A model generated the notes under the pieces. That model searched no databases, had not been told where the DNA came from, and worked only from the letters and a program-made list of their open reading frames with translations. Made by a program: the position numbers and the translations under genes. Below are positions 7,185-15,009 of a DNA stretch of 21,031 bases, in pieces. Position 1 is the first letter of the stretch, and each line of letters begins with the position of its first letter. This DNA is from Ruminococcaceae bacterium UBA1425 (GTDB lineage: Bacteria > Bacillota > Clostridia > Oscillospirales > Acutalibacteraceae), in NCBI GenBank assembly GCA_002329365.1, contig DCUB01000035.1:1-21031 (forward strand), in the 5' to 3' direction.

Positions 7185-8936
7185 TTGAAAAAGACAATTA
7201 AATCTGTTGTGTGTATACTGATGATTAACGCATTGCTCCTGCCCGCTATTATAGTTGCAGGCTTTGGCGGTAACGAGCCTGATTTGTCCTTTTTTGTTGC
7301 TTCTGACATTCATTACAGACCTCAAAGCTCTCTGATGCCTGTTGACCAAAACAACAGCTTGCCGGGCGACCCTCTTTTCAGCCACACAAACACAAAAAGT
7401 GCGCTTACATATGAGGCTGACGCTATTATAGACGAGTTTCTCTCAAGGTTTGAGGCGTCATCCTCGAAGTACCTTCTGATACCGGGCGACATAAGCGAGG
7501 ACGGGCATTGGGACGAGCATCTCGGCATAGCTCAGAAGCTGAGGGATTTTAAGGCAAGGACGAACAAGAAAATATTCATAATACCCGGAAACCACGATAT
7601 AAGAACCTCAGCCTCTCAGAACCGCTTAGACCTGTCCGGCTTTCTTGACGTCTATTCCGATATCGGATATGACGAAACACTTGCTCGCCACGAAGGCTCC
7701 GCGTCATATACTGCCGAGCTTGAAGACGGCTATCGCCTCTTAGCCATTGATGCCTGTATTTACAGGGAGGACGGAAGCAGAATAAGCCCCGACCTGCTAA
7801 AATGGATTGAAGAGCAGGTAACAACGGCAAAGCGCGACGGCAAAAAGCTTATCGGAATGGTTCATCACAGCGTGCTCGGGCACTTCGGCATTCAGAGCAT
7901 TGCCGGCAATCTTTTGTGCATTGATAACTACAGAAGCAATGCAACGCAGTTTGCCGACTGGGGTATAAAATACTTTTTTACAGGTCACGAACACGCAAAT
8001 GACATTTCGACCGCCGTTTCGAAAAAGGGCAACAGGATATTTGATGTTGAAACGGGCTCTTTAATTACTTATCCGAACGCATACCGCGAGGTAAGCTTTT
8101 CCGACACCGCCGTAAATATTGAAACAAAATACATCGACAGAATTGACGTTTCTCTGCTGCCCGACGGTTATAATGGGGCGCAGTTAAGTCTGATTGAAAA
8201 CGACTTCCCCGCGTACAGTCTCGGTTACTACAAAGCCGGCATAAAAAGCTGTGCTTATGAAATACCCAAAGCCACAAAGAAGCTTGCGGAAAAACTGAAG
8301 TTTTCGGAGGGTACGAAGGAATTCGACGCGCTCGGCGAGGTAATGAACACTCTGAGCGAAGCACTGCGAATGCCCATGTATGACACTGAGGGTACTCCCG
8401 AAACTGACAGCGTTGAGGAAATAGCGGAAAAAGCCGGAATAACCATTGAACGAAGCAGCTATACGGGAGTTCTTGATTTAGCGGCTGCTGTTTATTCAGG
8501 ACATTATGCCGGCGACGAAAACCTTGATTTCTATTCGCCCGAGTTCAGGCTTTTAGGGCAGAGCATAAACGCTGTGCTTGTGTATGCGCTGATGAACGTG
8601 CCGGTCCGCACGGCGAATATTCTTTTTAACGGAATGAATCTGACTGACCGTGGTTTTGCGGTTAGCGACAAGATTTACGGTACCGTCGCAAAAACACTAT
8701 ACATGAAAAGCGCGGCAAAGGTTATATTCAAAGAGCTTATAAGGCCCGCCGCCGACGGAATCATAAACGACTGGTCTGCACCGGGCGATCTTAACGTATC
8801 GCTCGAGCCATACGGAGAAAAATGGGCATTGTCGGGGCTTTCCGTCGCAATCACCGATTTTTCATATTTTTTCGGTATTATATTCCGGTTTTTTGCGGCG
8901 TTGATAAATGGGTTTAAAGCTCTTGTAGCAGTATAA
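7185..8936 (+). CDS. Exported calcineurin-like metallophosphoesterase
   Basis: A 583-residue protein with an N-terminal signal sequence (Lys-rich start, hydrophobic core about residues 8-26). The dinuclear-metal phosphoesterase motifs are complete and in order: ASDIHY (Asp41, His43), PGDIS (near 102), PGNHD (near 136), MVHHS and TGHEHAND. The catalytic domain occupies roughly residues 34-300. The remaining ~280 residues are not a family I recognise and end in an aromatic hydrophobic helix (FSYFFGIIFRFFAALINGF) that may associate with the membrane. Substrate unknown; candidates include phosphomonoesters, diesters or nucleotides outside the cell. The TTG at 7185 is the start: GGAGG (7172-7176) lies 8 nt upstream and there is no better ATG. 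It has its own promoter and terminator. Confidence 0.85.
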   Translation: MKKTIKSVVCILMINALLLPAIIVAGFGGNEPDLSFFVASDIHYRPQSSLMPVDQNNSLPGDPLFSHTNTKSALTYEADAIIDEFLSRFEASSSKYLLIPGDISEDGHWDEHLGIAQKLRDFKARTNKKIFIIPGNHDIRTSASQNRLDLSGFLDVYSDIGYDETLARHEGSASYTAELEDGYRLLAIDACIYREDGSRISPDLLKWIEEQVTTAKRDGKKLIGMVHHSVLGHFGIQSIAGNLLCIDNYRSNATQFADWGIKYFFTGHEHANDISTAVSKKGNRIFDVETGSLITYPNAYREVSFSDTAVNIETKYIDRIDVSLLPDGYNGAQLSLIENDFPAYSLGYYKAGIKSCAYEIPKATKKLAEKLKFSEGTKEFDALGEVMNTLSEALRMPMYDTEGTPETDSVEEIAEKAGITIERSSYTGVLDLAAAVYSGHYAGDENLDFYSPEFRLLGQSINAVLVYALMNVPVRTANILFNGMNLTDRGFAVSDKIYGTVAKTLYMKSAAKVIFKELIRPAADGIINDWSAPGDLNVSLEPYGEKWALSGLSVAITDFSYFFGIIFRFFAALINGFKALVAV

Positions 8937-8968
8937 ATGACAAAATAACAATTTAATTAAACGTCATA

Positions 8969-9007
8969 GGAGCGCATGGATTTTTAAATCCATGTGCTCC
9001 GTTATTT
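8969..9007 (+). terminator. Strong intrinsic terminator after the phosphoesterase gene
   Basis: Arms GGAGCGCATGGATTT (from 8969) and AAATCCATGTGCTCC (to 9000) form a 15-bp stem with one G-U pair and a two-base loop, followed by GTTATTTTT. Apart from this and the hyd promoter, I see nothing in the 308-nt gap 8937-9244. Confidence 0.8.
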
Positions 9008-9107
9008 TTAAGGAAGCACATTGTCATGCTTAAGTGTGCCCGCAGTTGACATAAATTGTATTTTTTAGACAGATATATCCTTTTAATTCTTAGATTTATT
9101 ATTTATA

Positions 9108-9136
9108 TTGACAACTAATTATTGTTGTGTTATTAT
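9108..9136 (+). promoter_or_regulatory. Promoter of the hydCBA operon
   Basis: A perfect TTGACA (9108-9113) is followed after 17 nt by TATTAT (9131-9136) with TGT just before it (extended -10). An overlapping perfect TATAAT at 9134-9139 would give a 20-nt spacer and is less likely. The leader to the hydC ATG would be about 100 nt and AT-rich. I see no clear operator or redox-regulator site. Confidence 0.7.
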
Positions 9137-9244
9137 AATCTTAATGTGGATTTTTTATACAGCATATCCATATTTTGTATGCAATTTTGCTATTTTCCCT
9201 CTATTTCTCGCTCTATTTTGACAGGAAAGGACAGTGTTAAACCA

Positions 9245-9769
9245 ATGAAAGTTGTCGAAACCCGGCCTGACGGCAAAGAAGCGGTGTTAACGGATTTCAG
9301 TGAAATCAACAGTCTGATTGACACCTACTATGCCGGCAGACGCGACTGCCTCATCAACATTCTTCACGCGGCCCAAAGTATTTACGGTTTTCTGCCCGCC
9401 GAGCTTCAGAGGTTCATTGCCGACAAGCTGGACATCCCCGTTTCGGAGGTTTCCGGCGTAGTTTCTTTCTATTCCTTCTTCTCAATGAAGAGACGGGGCA
9501 AGCATACAATCCGGGTATGTCTCGGAACGGCTTGCTATGTGCGGGGCGGAAAGAAGCTTGTGGATCATCTTAGAAAAAGCTTGAAAATCGAAATCGGCGA
9601 CACAACCGCCGACGGGCTTTTTACCTTTGAAATAGCGCGCTGCATCGGCGCGTGCGGTCTTGCTCCCGCAATGATGATAGACGATGATGTTTATCAGCAG
9701 GTTGCTCCTGCCAGGCTTGACTCCATTCTTGCAAAATATAAAGATGAAAAAGGAGTTGAAAAGGCATGA
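9245..9769 (+). CDS. hydC: HydC, NuoE-like [2Fe-2S] subunit of NADH-linked [FeFe] hydrogenase
   Basis: A 174-residue thioredoxin-fold [2Fe-2S] protein of the NuoE/HydC family. The N-terminal helical domain (DCLINILHAAQSIYGFLP and the VSEVSGVVSFYSFF stretch) is followed by the cluster domain with ligands Cys92, Cys97, Cys133 and Cys137 (CLGTAC and CIGACG). It passes electrons between the flavin subunit HydB and the rest of the complex in the cytoplasm. ATG 9245 is chosen because the conserved domain begins shortly after it; the ribosome site AGGAAAGGA (9223-9231) is 13 nt away, rather far. The open frame extends upstream to 9122 but that part is promoter and leader. The stop overlaps the hydB start (ATGA), so the two are translationally coupled. 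Confidence 0.92.
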   Translation: MKVVETRPDGKEAVLTDFSEINSLIDTYYAGRRDCLINILHAAQSIYGFLPAELQRFIADKLDIPVSEVSGVVSFYSFFSMKRRGKHTIRVCLGTACYVRGGKKLVDHLRKSLKIEIGDTTADGLFTFEIARCIGACGLAPAMMIDDDVYQQVAPARLDSILAKYKDEKGVEKA

Positions 9770-12700
9770 TAAAATCCCAGAATGACTTGTTGAACATAAA
9801 AAAAGCATACATAAAAAAGATGGCGTCCTACCGCCACATCGTTCTTATATGCAGCGGCACAAGCTGCGTTGCGAGCAACTGCAAGGCAGTCCACGACGCG
9901 CTTGTCGACGAGCTCGCAAAAAAAGGTCTTGCCGACGAAATCGCCGTAATAGAGCACGGCGGCTGCATGGGCACATGTGCCGTGGGGCCTATTGTTTATG
10001 TTCTCCCGGATGAAACATATTACACCGAAATGACAGCCGACAAAATCCGCGAGATTGTGGACGAGCATTTTATAGGCGGCACGCCCGCTGAGCGTTACAC
10101 TTTTTACGACACCATACAGCGCCGCAGGATAAGCAATATCAAGGATATCACATTCTTTAAGGAACAGGTGCGCATCGCGCTTCGCAACTGCGGTCTTATC
10201 GATGTCAGCAACATCGACAGTTATATAGCAAGGGACGGCTATTTCGCGCTTGCGAAGGCTCTTAAAAAGGGCGACCGTTTTGCCGTAATCGACGAGCTGA
10301 AAAAATCCGGTCTGCGCGGGCGCGGCGGCGGCGGCTTCCCGACCGGCGTCAAATGGGAAGCGGGCTATAACGCGCGCGGAGGCCAGAAATATATTATCTG
10401 CAACGCCGACGAGGGCGACCCCGGCGCTTTCATGGACCGCTCCGTGTTTGAGGGCGACCCCCACAGCGTAATCGAGGGAATGATTCTCGGCGGTTACGCG
10501 ATAGGCTCCGACAAAGGCTTTGTCTATATCCGCGCCGAATATCCCATCGCTTTCCGCCGTCTCACCGCCGCGCTTGAAGCGGCAAGAGAATACGGGCTTC
10601 TCGGCGAAAACATTTTAGGCAGCGGCTTTAACTTTGATATTGAAATAAGAATCGGAGCCGGCGCTTTTGTATGCGGCGAGGAAACTGCTCTGATGTCCTC
10701 CGTCGAGGGTCAGCGCGGCGAGCCGAGGCAGAAGCCTCCCTTCCCGTTCCAGAAGGGCCTTTACGGTTGTCCCACAATCATATGCAACGTCGAAACCTAC
10801 GCGAATGTGCCGCCCATACTGCAAAACGGAGCAGATTGGTACCGTCAGTTCGGCACTCCCGAAAGTCCCGGAACAAAGGTGTTCGCGCTTTCCGGCAATG
10901 TCGTAAACAGCGGGCTTGTCGAGGTACCTATGGGAATGCCCGTCGCTAATGTCGTGTTCAATATAGGCGGAGGTATAGCAAAGGGCAAAAAGTACAAATC
11001 AGCCCAGACAGGTGGGCCCTCCGGCGGCTGTATCACTGCTGAAAATCTTAACACCCCGCTTGAATACAATTCACTAATAAGCATCGGCACCATGATAGGC
11101 TCGGGCGGACTTATCATCATGGATGAGGACACCTGCATGGTTGACACGGCGCGTTACTTCATGGATTTCATACAGGAGGAATCCTGCGGAAAGTGCACCG
11201 CCTGCCGCATAGGTACAAAGCGTATGCTTGAAATACTTGAAAACATCACGCGCGGCAAGGGCAAGCCGGGCGATATCGAAAAGCTTGTCGAGCTTGGCGA
11301 AACAATCAGGCAGACGGCAATGTGCGGTCTCGGTCAGACAGCTCCCAACCCCGTGCTCAGCACAATCAAATACTTCCGCGACGAATACGAGGAGCATATC
11401 AACAAGGGCTACTGCCGCGCCGGCGTATGCTCCGAGCTGTTTATTTCTCCCTGCGAAAACGCCTGCCCCGCAAACATCAACATCCCGGGCTATCTTTCGC
11501 TGATTGCGGCGGGCAGGTTCATCGACGCGTACGACCTCATACGTCAGGAAAACCCGATGCCGTCCGTCTGCGGCCGGGTCTGTACGCACCCCTGCGAGAA
11601 AAAATGCAGGCGCGGAACAGTTGACGACCCGCTTGATATATGCAAGCTCAAGAGATTTGTCGCCGATTACGCCTTCAGGAACAAGGATAAGTATTCCGAG
11701 GAAATAATCTTCCCGAAGAACGGAAGGCGCGTTTCCGTTATCGGCGCAGGCGCCTCCGGCCTTACATGCGCCTACTACCTTGCGCGTCTCGGCTACGAGG
11801 TCGACGTTTTCGAGGCAAATCCTGTTGCCGGCGGCGTGCTTGCCTACGGCATTCCCGAATACCGTCTGCCGTCCGACGTTCTCGAGCAGGAAATTGACGA
11901 GATGAAGCGCTCCGGCTTCAATATTCATCTGAATACCGAAATCGGAAGGGATATTTCATTTGACAGCCTTAAGGCAAGGTCCGACGCGGTTTATGTCGCG
12001 ACGGGCACGTCCTTCCCGCAAAAGGTCAACCTGCCCGGCGAGGATATACCCGGTGTTCTTCCCGGCATTGAGTTTTTGAAGGACGTCAAGCTTTATGACA
12101 AGGTTGATTTCACCGGCGAGGAAATTGTCGTCATAGGCGGCGGAAATACTGCCATTGACGCTTCAAGAAACGCCGTCAGACTCGGCGCGAAAAAGGTCAC
12201 GATTATTTACCGCAGAACAAGAGATTCGATGCCCGCGGACGAGCTTGAGATTTCGGAAGCCATTGACGAGGGCGTGGAAATAGTCGAGCTTGTATCGCCT
12301 GTCAGGTTTATAGCCAAAGATGACGGCACACTCGGTCAGATAGAATGTGTGCGCCGCGAGCTTTCTAACTTCGACAGGCAGGGGCGCCGCAATTCCGTAT
12401 CGATAGAAGGCTCAAACTTCATGCTTAAGGCCGACAAGTGCATCGTCGCCGTCAGCCAGTACGCCGACCTTCCCTTTATCAAGAAGGGCGAAATCGGTCA
12501 GACTCCGTGGGGCACGTTTATAACCGACCCCGACACGCTCATGACAACGATGAGCGGCGTTTTCGCGGGCGGTGATGTCGTCAGAGGGCCGAACGAGGTT
12601 GTTCAGGCTATCGCGGACGGCAAGCAGGCGGCAGTTTCCATCGACAAATACCTCGGCGGCACCGGCGAGCTTAACAAGGGACGTCACGTTGTGGTTCCGC

Positions 12701-12861
12701 TTATTAAGGACGACGACGAGGTGATTATTCACGAAAGATTCGGTCAGAAATATCTGCCGATAGACCGCAGGGTGTGCTCCTTCGAGGAAGTTGACCAGGG
12801 ATATCACAAGCTCAACGCCATAGCTGAAGCCATGCGCTGCTTACATTGCGACAGGAGGTAA
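9766..12861 (+). CDS. hydB: HydB fused to a GltD/NfnB-like flavin oxidoreductase
   Basis: A single uninterrupted 1031-codon frame. Residues 20-110: thioredoxin-like [2Fe-2S] domain (Cys29, Cys34, Cys67, Cys71). Residues 130-560: NuoF/HydB core with the FMN/NADH-binding glycine-rich GRGGGGFPTG (185-194) and NADEGDPGAF (213-222), an SLBB-type region, the [4Fe-4S] ligands Cys474, 477, 480 and 520, and the HydB-typical CRAGVC (550-555). Here the usual HydB carries a two-[4Fe-4S] ferredoxin tail. Instead residues 563-1031 form a GltD-type module: Cys563/567 and Cys602/606/610/614, FAD motif VIGAGASG (658-665), second dinucleotide motif IGGGNT (790-795) with Arg816-Arg817 suggesting NADPH, FAD-closing FAGGDV near 935, and a final EAMRCLHCD. 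Role: NADH (and probably NADPH) oxidation/reduction coupled to HydA. The stop overlaps the hydA ribosome site. Confidence 0.92.
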   Translation: MIKSQNDLLNIKKAYIKKMASYRHIVLICSGTSCVASNCKAVHDALVDELAKKGLADEIAVIEHGGCMGTCAVGPIVYVLPDETYYTEMTADKIREIVDEHFIGGTPAERYTFYDTIQRRRISNIKDITFFKEQVRIALRNCGLIDVSNIDSYIARDGYFALAKALKKGDRFAVIDELKKSGLRGRGGGGFPTGVKWEAGYNARGGQKYIICNADEGDPGAFMDRSVFEGDPHSVIEGMILGGYAIGSDKGFVYIRAEYPIAFRRLTAALEAAREYGLLGENILGSGFNFDIEIRIGAGAFVCGEETALMSSVEGQRGEPRQKPPFPFQKGLYGCPTIICNVETYANVPPILQNGADWYRQFGTPESPGTKVFALSGNVVNSGLVEVPMGMPVANVVFNIGGGIAKGKKYKSAQTGGPSGGCITAENLNTPLEYNSLISIGTMIGSGGLIIMDEDTCMVDTARYFMDFIQEESCGKCTACRIGTKRMLEILENITRGKGKPGDIEKLVELGETIRQTAMCGLGQTAPNPVLSTIKYFRDEYEEHINKGYCRAGVCSELFISPCENACPANINIPGYLSLIAAGRFIDAYDLIRQENPMPSVCGRVCTHPCEKKCRRGTVDDPLDICKLKRFVADYAFRNKDKYSEEIIFPKNGRRVSVIGAGASGLTCAYYLARLGYEVDVFEANPVAGGVLAYGIPEYRLPSDVLEQEIDEMKRSGFNIHLNTEIGRDISFDSLKARSDAVYVATGTSFPQKVNLPGEDIPGVLPGIEFLKDVKLYDKVDFTGEEIVVIGGGNTAIDASRNAVRLGAKKVTIIYRRTRDSMPADELEISEAIDEGVEIVELVSPVRFIAKDDGTLGQIECVRRELSNFDRQGRRNSVSIEGSNFMLKADKCIVAVSQYADLPFIKKGEIGQTPWGTFITDPDTLMTTMSGVFAGGDVVRGPNEVVQAIADGKQAAVSIDKYLGGTGELNKGRHVVVPLIKDDDEVIIHERFGQKYLPIDRRVCSFEEVDQGYHKLNAIAEAMRCLHCDRR

Positions 12862-12866
12862 TGAAA

Positions 12867-14864
12867 ATGGTACATCTTACTATAAACGGCAAAGATATTT
12901 CCGCCGAGGAAGGCGTTACGATTTTTGAGGCCGCAAAGCAGAACAGTATTACCATTCCGAGCCTGTGCAACTTTGAAAACATTCACTCTATCGGCTCCTG
13001 CCGCATCTGCGTGGTAGAGGTTGAGGGCGCAAAAACACTTCAGGCATCCTGTGTTACGCCCGTCAGGGAGGGAATGGTTGTCCATACAAACAGCAAGATT
13101 GTCCGTGACGCGAGAAAGGTGCTTTACGAGCTGCTTTTGTCCGACCACGATACAGACTGCCTTTTCTGTAACAGAAACCAGCACTGCGAGCTTCAGCGTC
13201 TCGGACGTCAGCTCGGAATATACGAGTCGCGCTTCGAGGGCCAGCGCTCCGAGCGCCGTATAGACGCGTCAGTGTCAATCACGCGCGACCTGTCAAAGTG
13301 CGTACTGTGCCGCCGCTGCGTCACGGTATGCAACGATATTCAGCAGGTCGGCATTCTCAATCCCCAGAACCGCGGGTTCAAAACGGTAATAGGCCCGTCC
13401 TTTGACCTGCCGATAGGCTCCGACTCCTGCTCCTTCTGCGGGCAGTGCACAGTCGTCTGTCCCGTAGGCGCGCTAAAGGAAACCGATTCCACGCAGGCAG
13501 TCTGGGACGCCATAAACGACAAGACAAAGCGTGTAGTCGTCCAGGTTGCCCCCGCAGTCCGTGTGGCGATAGGCGAGCTGTTCAGCTATCCAGCCGGAAC
13601 AAGCTGCACGGGCAAGCTTGCCTCCGCCCTGAAGGAGCTCGGCTTTGACGACGTGTTCGATACCGACTGGGCAGCCGACCTCACCATTATGGAGGAGGGA
13701 ACGGAGTTCCTTGACAGAGCGAAAAAAGCGCTTACGGGAAAGCACACCGTACTTCCGATGATTACAAGCTGCAGCCCCGGCTGGATAAAATACGTAGAAA
13801 ACCATTTCCCCGACAGCCTCGACCATCTTTCCACCTGCAAGTCGCCACACACTATGCTGGGTGCTGTTGTCAAGTCATATTACGCCGAAAAAATCGGCGT
13901 TGACCCCAAGGACATTGTAGTTGTCTCAGTAATGCCATGCACGGCGAAGAAGTTTGAAATACGCCGTCCCGAAATGATGAACGGGGGATACCCGAACGTC
14001 GACGAGGTCATAACGACAAGAGAGCTTGCCGAAATGATTAAGAGCGCCGGCATTGATTTCGACTCGCTCACGGAAAGCTCGTTCCACAAGCCGCTCGGGC
14101 TTTCAAGCGGCGCGGCGATAATTTTCGGTGTAACGGGCGGCGTCATGGAGGCCGCGCTTCGCACCGTTTACGAGCTTGTAACGGGGCGCGAGCTTCCGTT
14201 TGAAAATCTGCACGTCACGCCGATAGTGGGACTTGAGCAGATTAAGGAAGCTTCCATAAAGTTTGAAAACGTGCTCCCAGAGTTCGATTACCTTGAGGAC
14301 TTTGAAGTCAGGATTGCCGTCACCAACGGTTTAGCCGGCGCGAAGATTCTGATGGAGCAGGTAGAGGACGGCACGTCGCCCTATCACTTCATCGAGGTTA
14401 TGGGCTGCCCCGGCGGCTGTATCACGGGCGGCGGTCAGCCGAGGTCAAAGGACACCGACATCCGCAAAAAGAGGATGAAGGCAACCTACGAGGAGGACGA
14501 GAGCCTGCCCATCCGCAAATCACACGAGAACCCGGCGATTATCGAGTTTTACAACGAGTTCCTCGGCAAGCCCAACGGGCACCTTTCGCACGAGCTGCTT
14601 CATACAAGCTATACAAAGCGCGGGCTTTATAACGAGCTTACGAACGAAAGGTATGTAATTGACGCTGCCGAGCATGCGATTCCCAAGACGTTTGACCATC
14701 TGAGCAAGGTAAGACCTTCGGGCGAAGAAACCGAAGACTATTCGTCGCAGGTTCTCGAGCTAAAGGCAAAGAACGCGAAGCTCAGAGAGGAGCTTGAGGA
14801 CACTCTTGAAACGGTTGAGGTATTCCGCCGCATTATCGTCGATATGCACGGAAGCAACCGCTGA
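12867..14864 (+). CDS. hydA: HydA, [FeFe] hydrogenase catalytic subunit
   Basis: A 665-residue M3-type [FeFe] hydrogenase. Domains: plant-type [2Fe-2S] (Cys34, 45, 48, 62); His-ligated [4Fe-4S] segment HDTDCLFCNRNQHC; 2x[4Fe-4S] ferredoxin (CVLCRRC...C and CSFCGQCTVVC); then the H-cluster domain with L1 TSCSPGW (Cys302), L2 MPCTAKKFE (Cys358) and L3 MGCPGGCITGGGQP (Cys514, Cys518). All four H-cluster cysteines are present, so it should reduce protons or oxidise H2. The small-subunit-like ending LLHTSYTKR is followed by an extra ~80 residues (586-665) rich in charged heptads, a probable coiled coil. The start is ATG 12867, 7 nt after AGGAGGT; ATG 12861 is too close to that site. Its frame begins 6 nt after the hydB stop. 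Maturases HydE/F/G are not in the window. Confidence 0.94.
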   Translation: MVHLTINGKDISAEEGVTIFEAAKQNSITIPSLCNFENIHSIGSCRICVVEVEGAKTLQASCVTPVREGMVVHTNSKIVRDARKVLYELLLSDHDTDCLFCNRNQHCELQRLGRQLGIYESRFEGQRSERRIDASVSITRDLSKCVLCRRCVTVCNDIQQVGILNPQNRGFKTVIGPSFDLPIGSDSCSFCGQCTVVCPVGALKETDSTQAVWDAINDKTKRVVVQVAPAVRVAIGELFSYPAGTSCTGKLASALKELGFDDVFDTDWAADLTIMEEGTEFLDRAKKALTGKHTVLPMITSCSPGWIKYVENHFPDSLDHLSTCKSPHTMLGAVVKSYYAEKIGVDPKDIVVVSVMPCTAKKFEIRRPEMMNGGYPNVDEVITTRELAEMIKSAGIDFDSLTESSFHKPLGLSSGAAIIFGVTGGVMEAALRTVYELVTGRELPFENLHVTPIVGLEQIKEASIKFENVLPEFDYLEDFEVRIAVTNGLAGAKILMEQVEDGTSPYHFIEVMGCPGGCITGGGQPRSKDTDIRKKRMKATYEEDESLPIRKSHENPAIIEFYNEFLGKPNGHLSHELLHTSYTKRGLYNELTNERYVIDAAEHAIPKTFDHLSKVRPSGEETEDYSSQVLELKAKNAKLREELEDTLETVEVFRRIIVDMHGSNR

Positions 14865-14928
14865 TTTGCGCGGCAGGGATTAACGCGTTCCGGAAACAAC
14901 TGAATACCGCGCTGTGAGGGAAAAATAC

Positions 14929-14965
14929 GGGAACGGTCAGGACCGAAATGGTCAGGACCGTTCCC
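14929..14965. terminator. Terminator hairpin between hydA and the DUF4838 gene
   Basis: Outer arms GGGAACGGTC (14929-14938) and GACCGTTCCC (14956-14965) form a perfect 10-bp stem. On the - strand it is followed by GTATTTTTCCC, a good U-tract for ending the DUF4838 transcript. On the + strand the tail (TGCTATTGAAT) is weak. Inside, GGTCAGGACC occurs twice in direct repeat. Confidence 0.7.
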
Positions 14966-15009
14966 TGCTATTGAATATTCGATTAATAAGCGATATACTG
15001 CGTTTCGCG

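Noticed and set aside
9234..9248. Mini-ORF GTG-TTA-AAC-CAA-TGA overlapping the hydC start, as a possible leader peptide
   Set aside because: Only four codons and just 3 nt from the putative SD; chance is the simpler explanation.
9694..10464. 256-codon open frame on the - strand across the hydC/hydB junction
   Set aside because: Antisense to conserved Fe-S and flavin-binding motifs; no start signal.
11074..11928. 284-codon open frame on the - strand inside hydB
   Set aside because: It mirrors the well-supported NuoF/GltD coding frame, has no ribosome site and shows no family motif.
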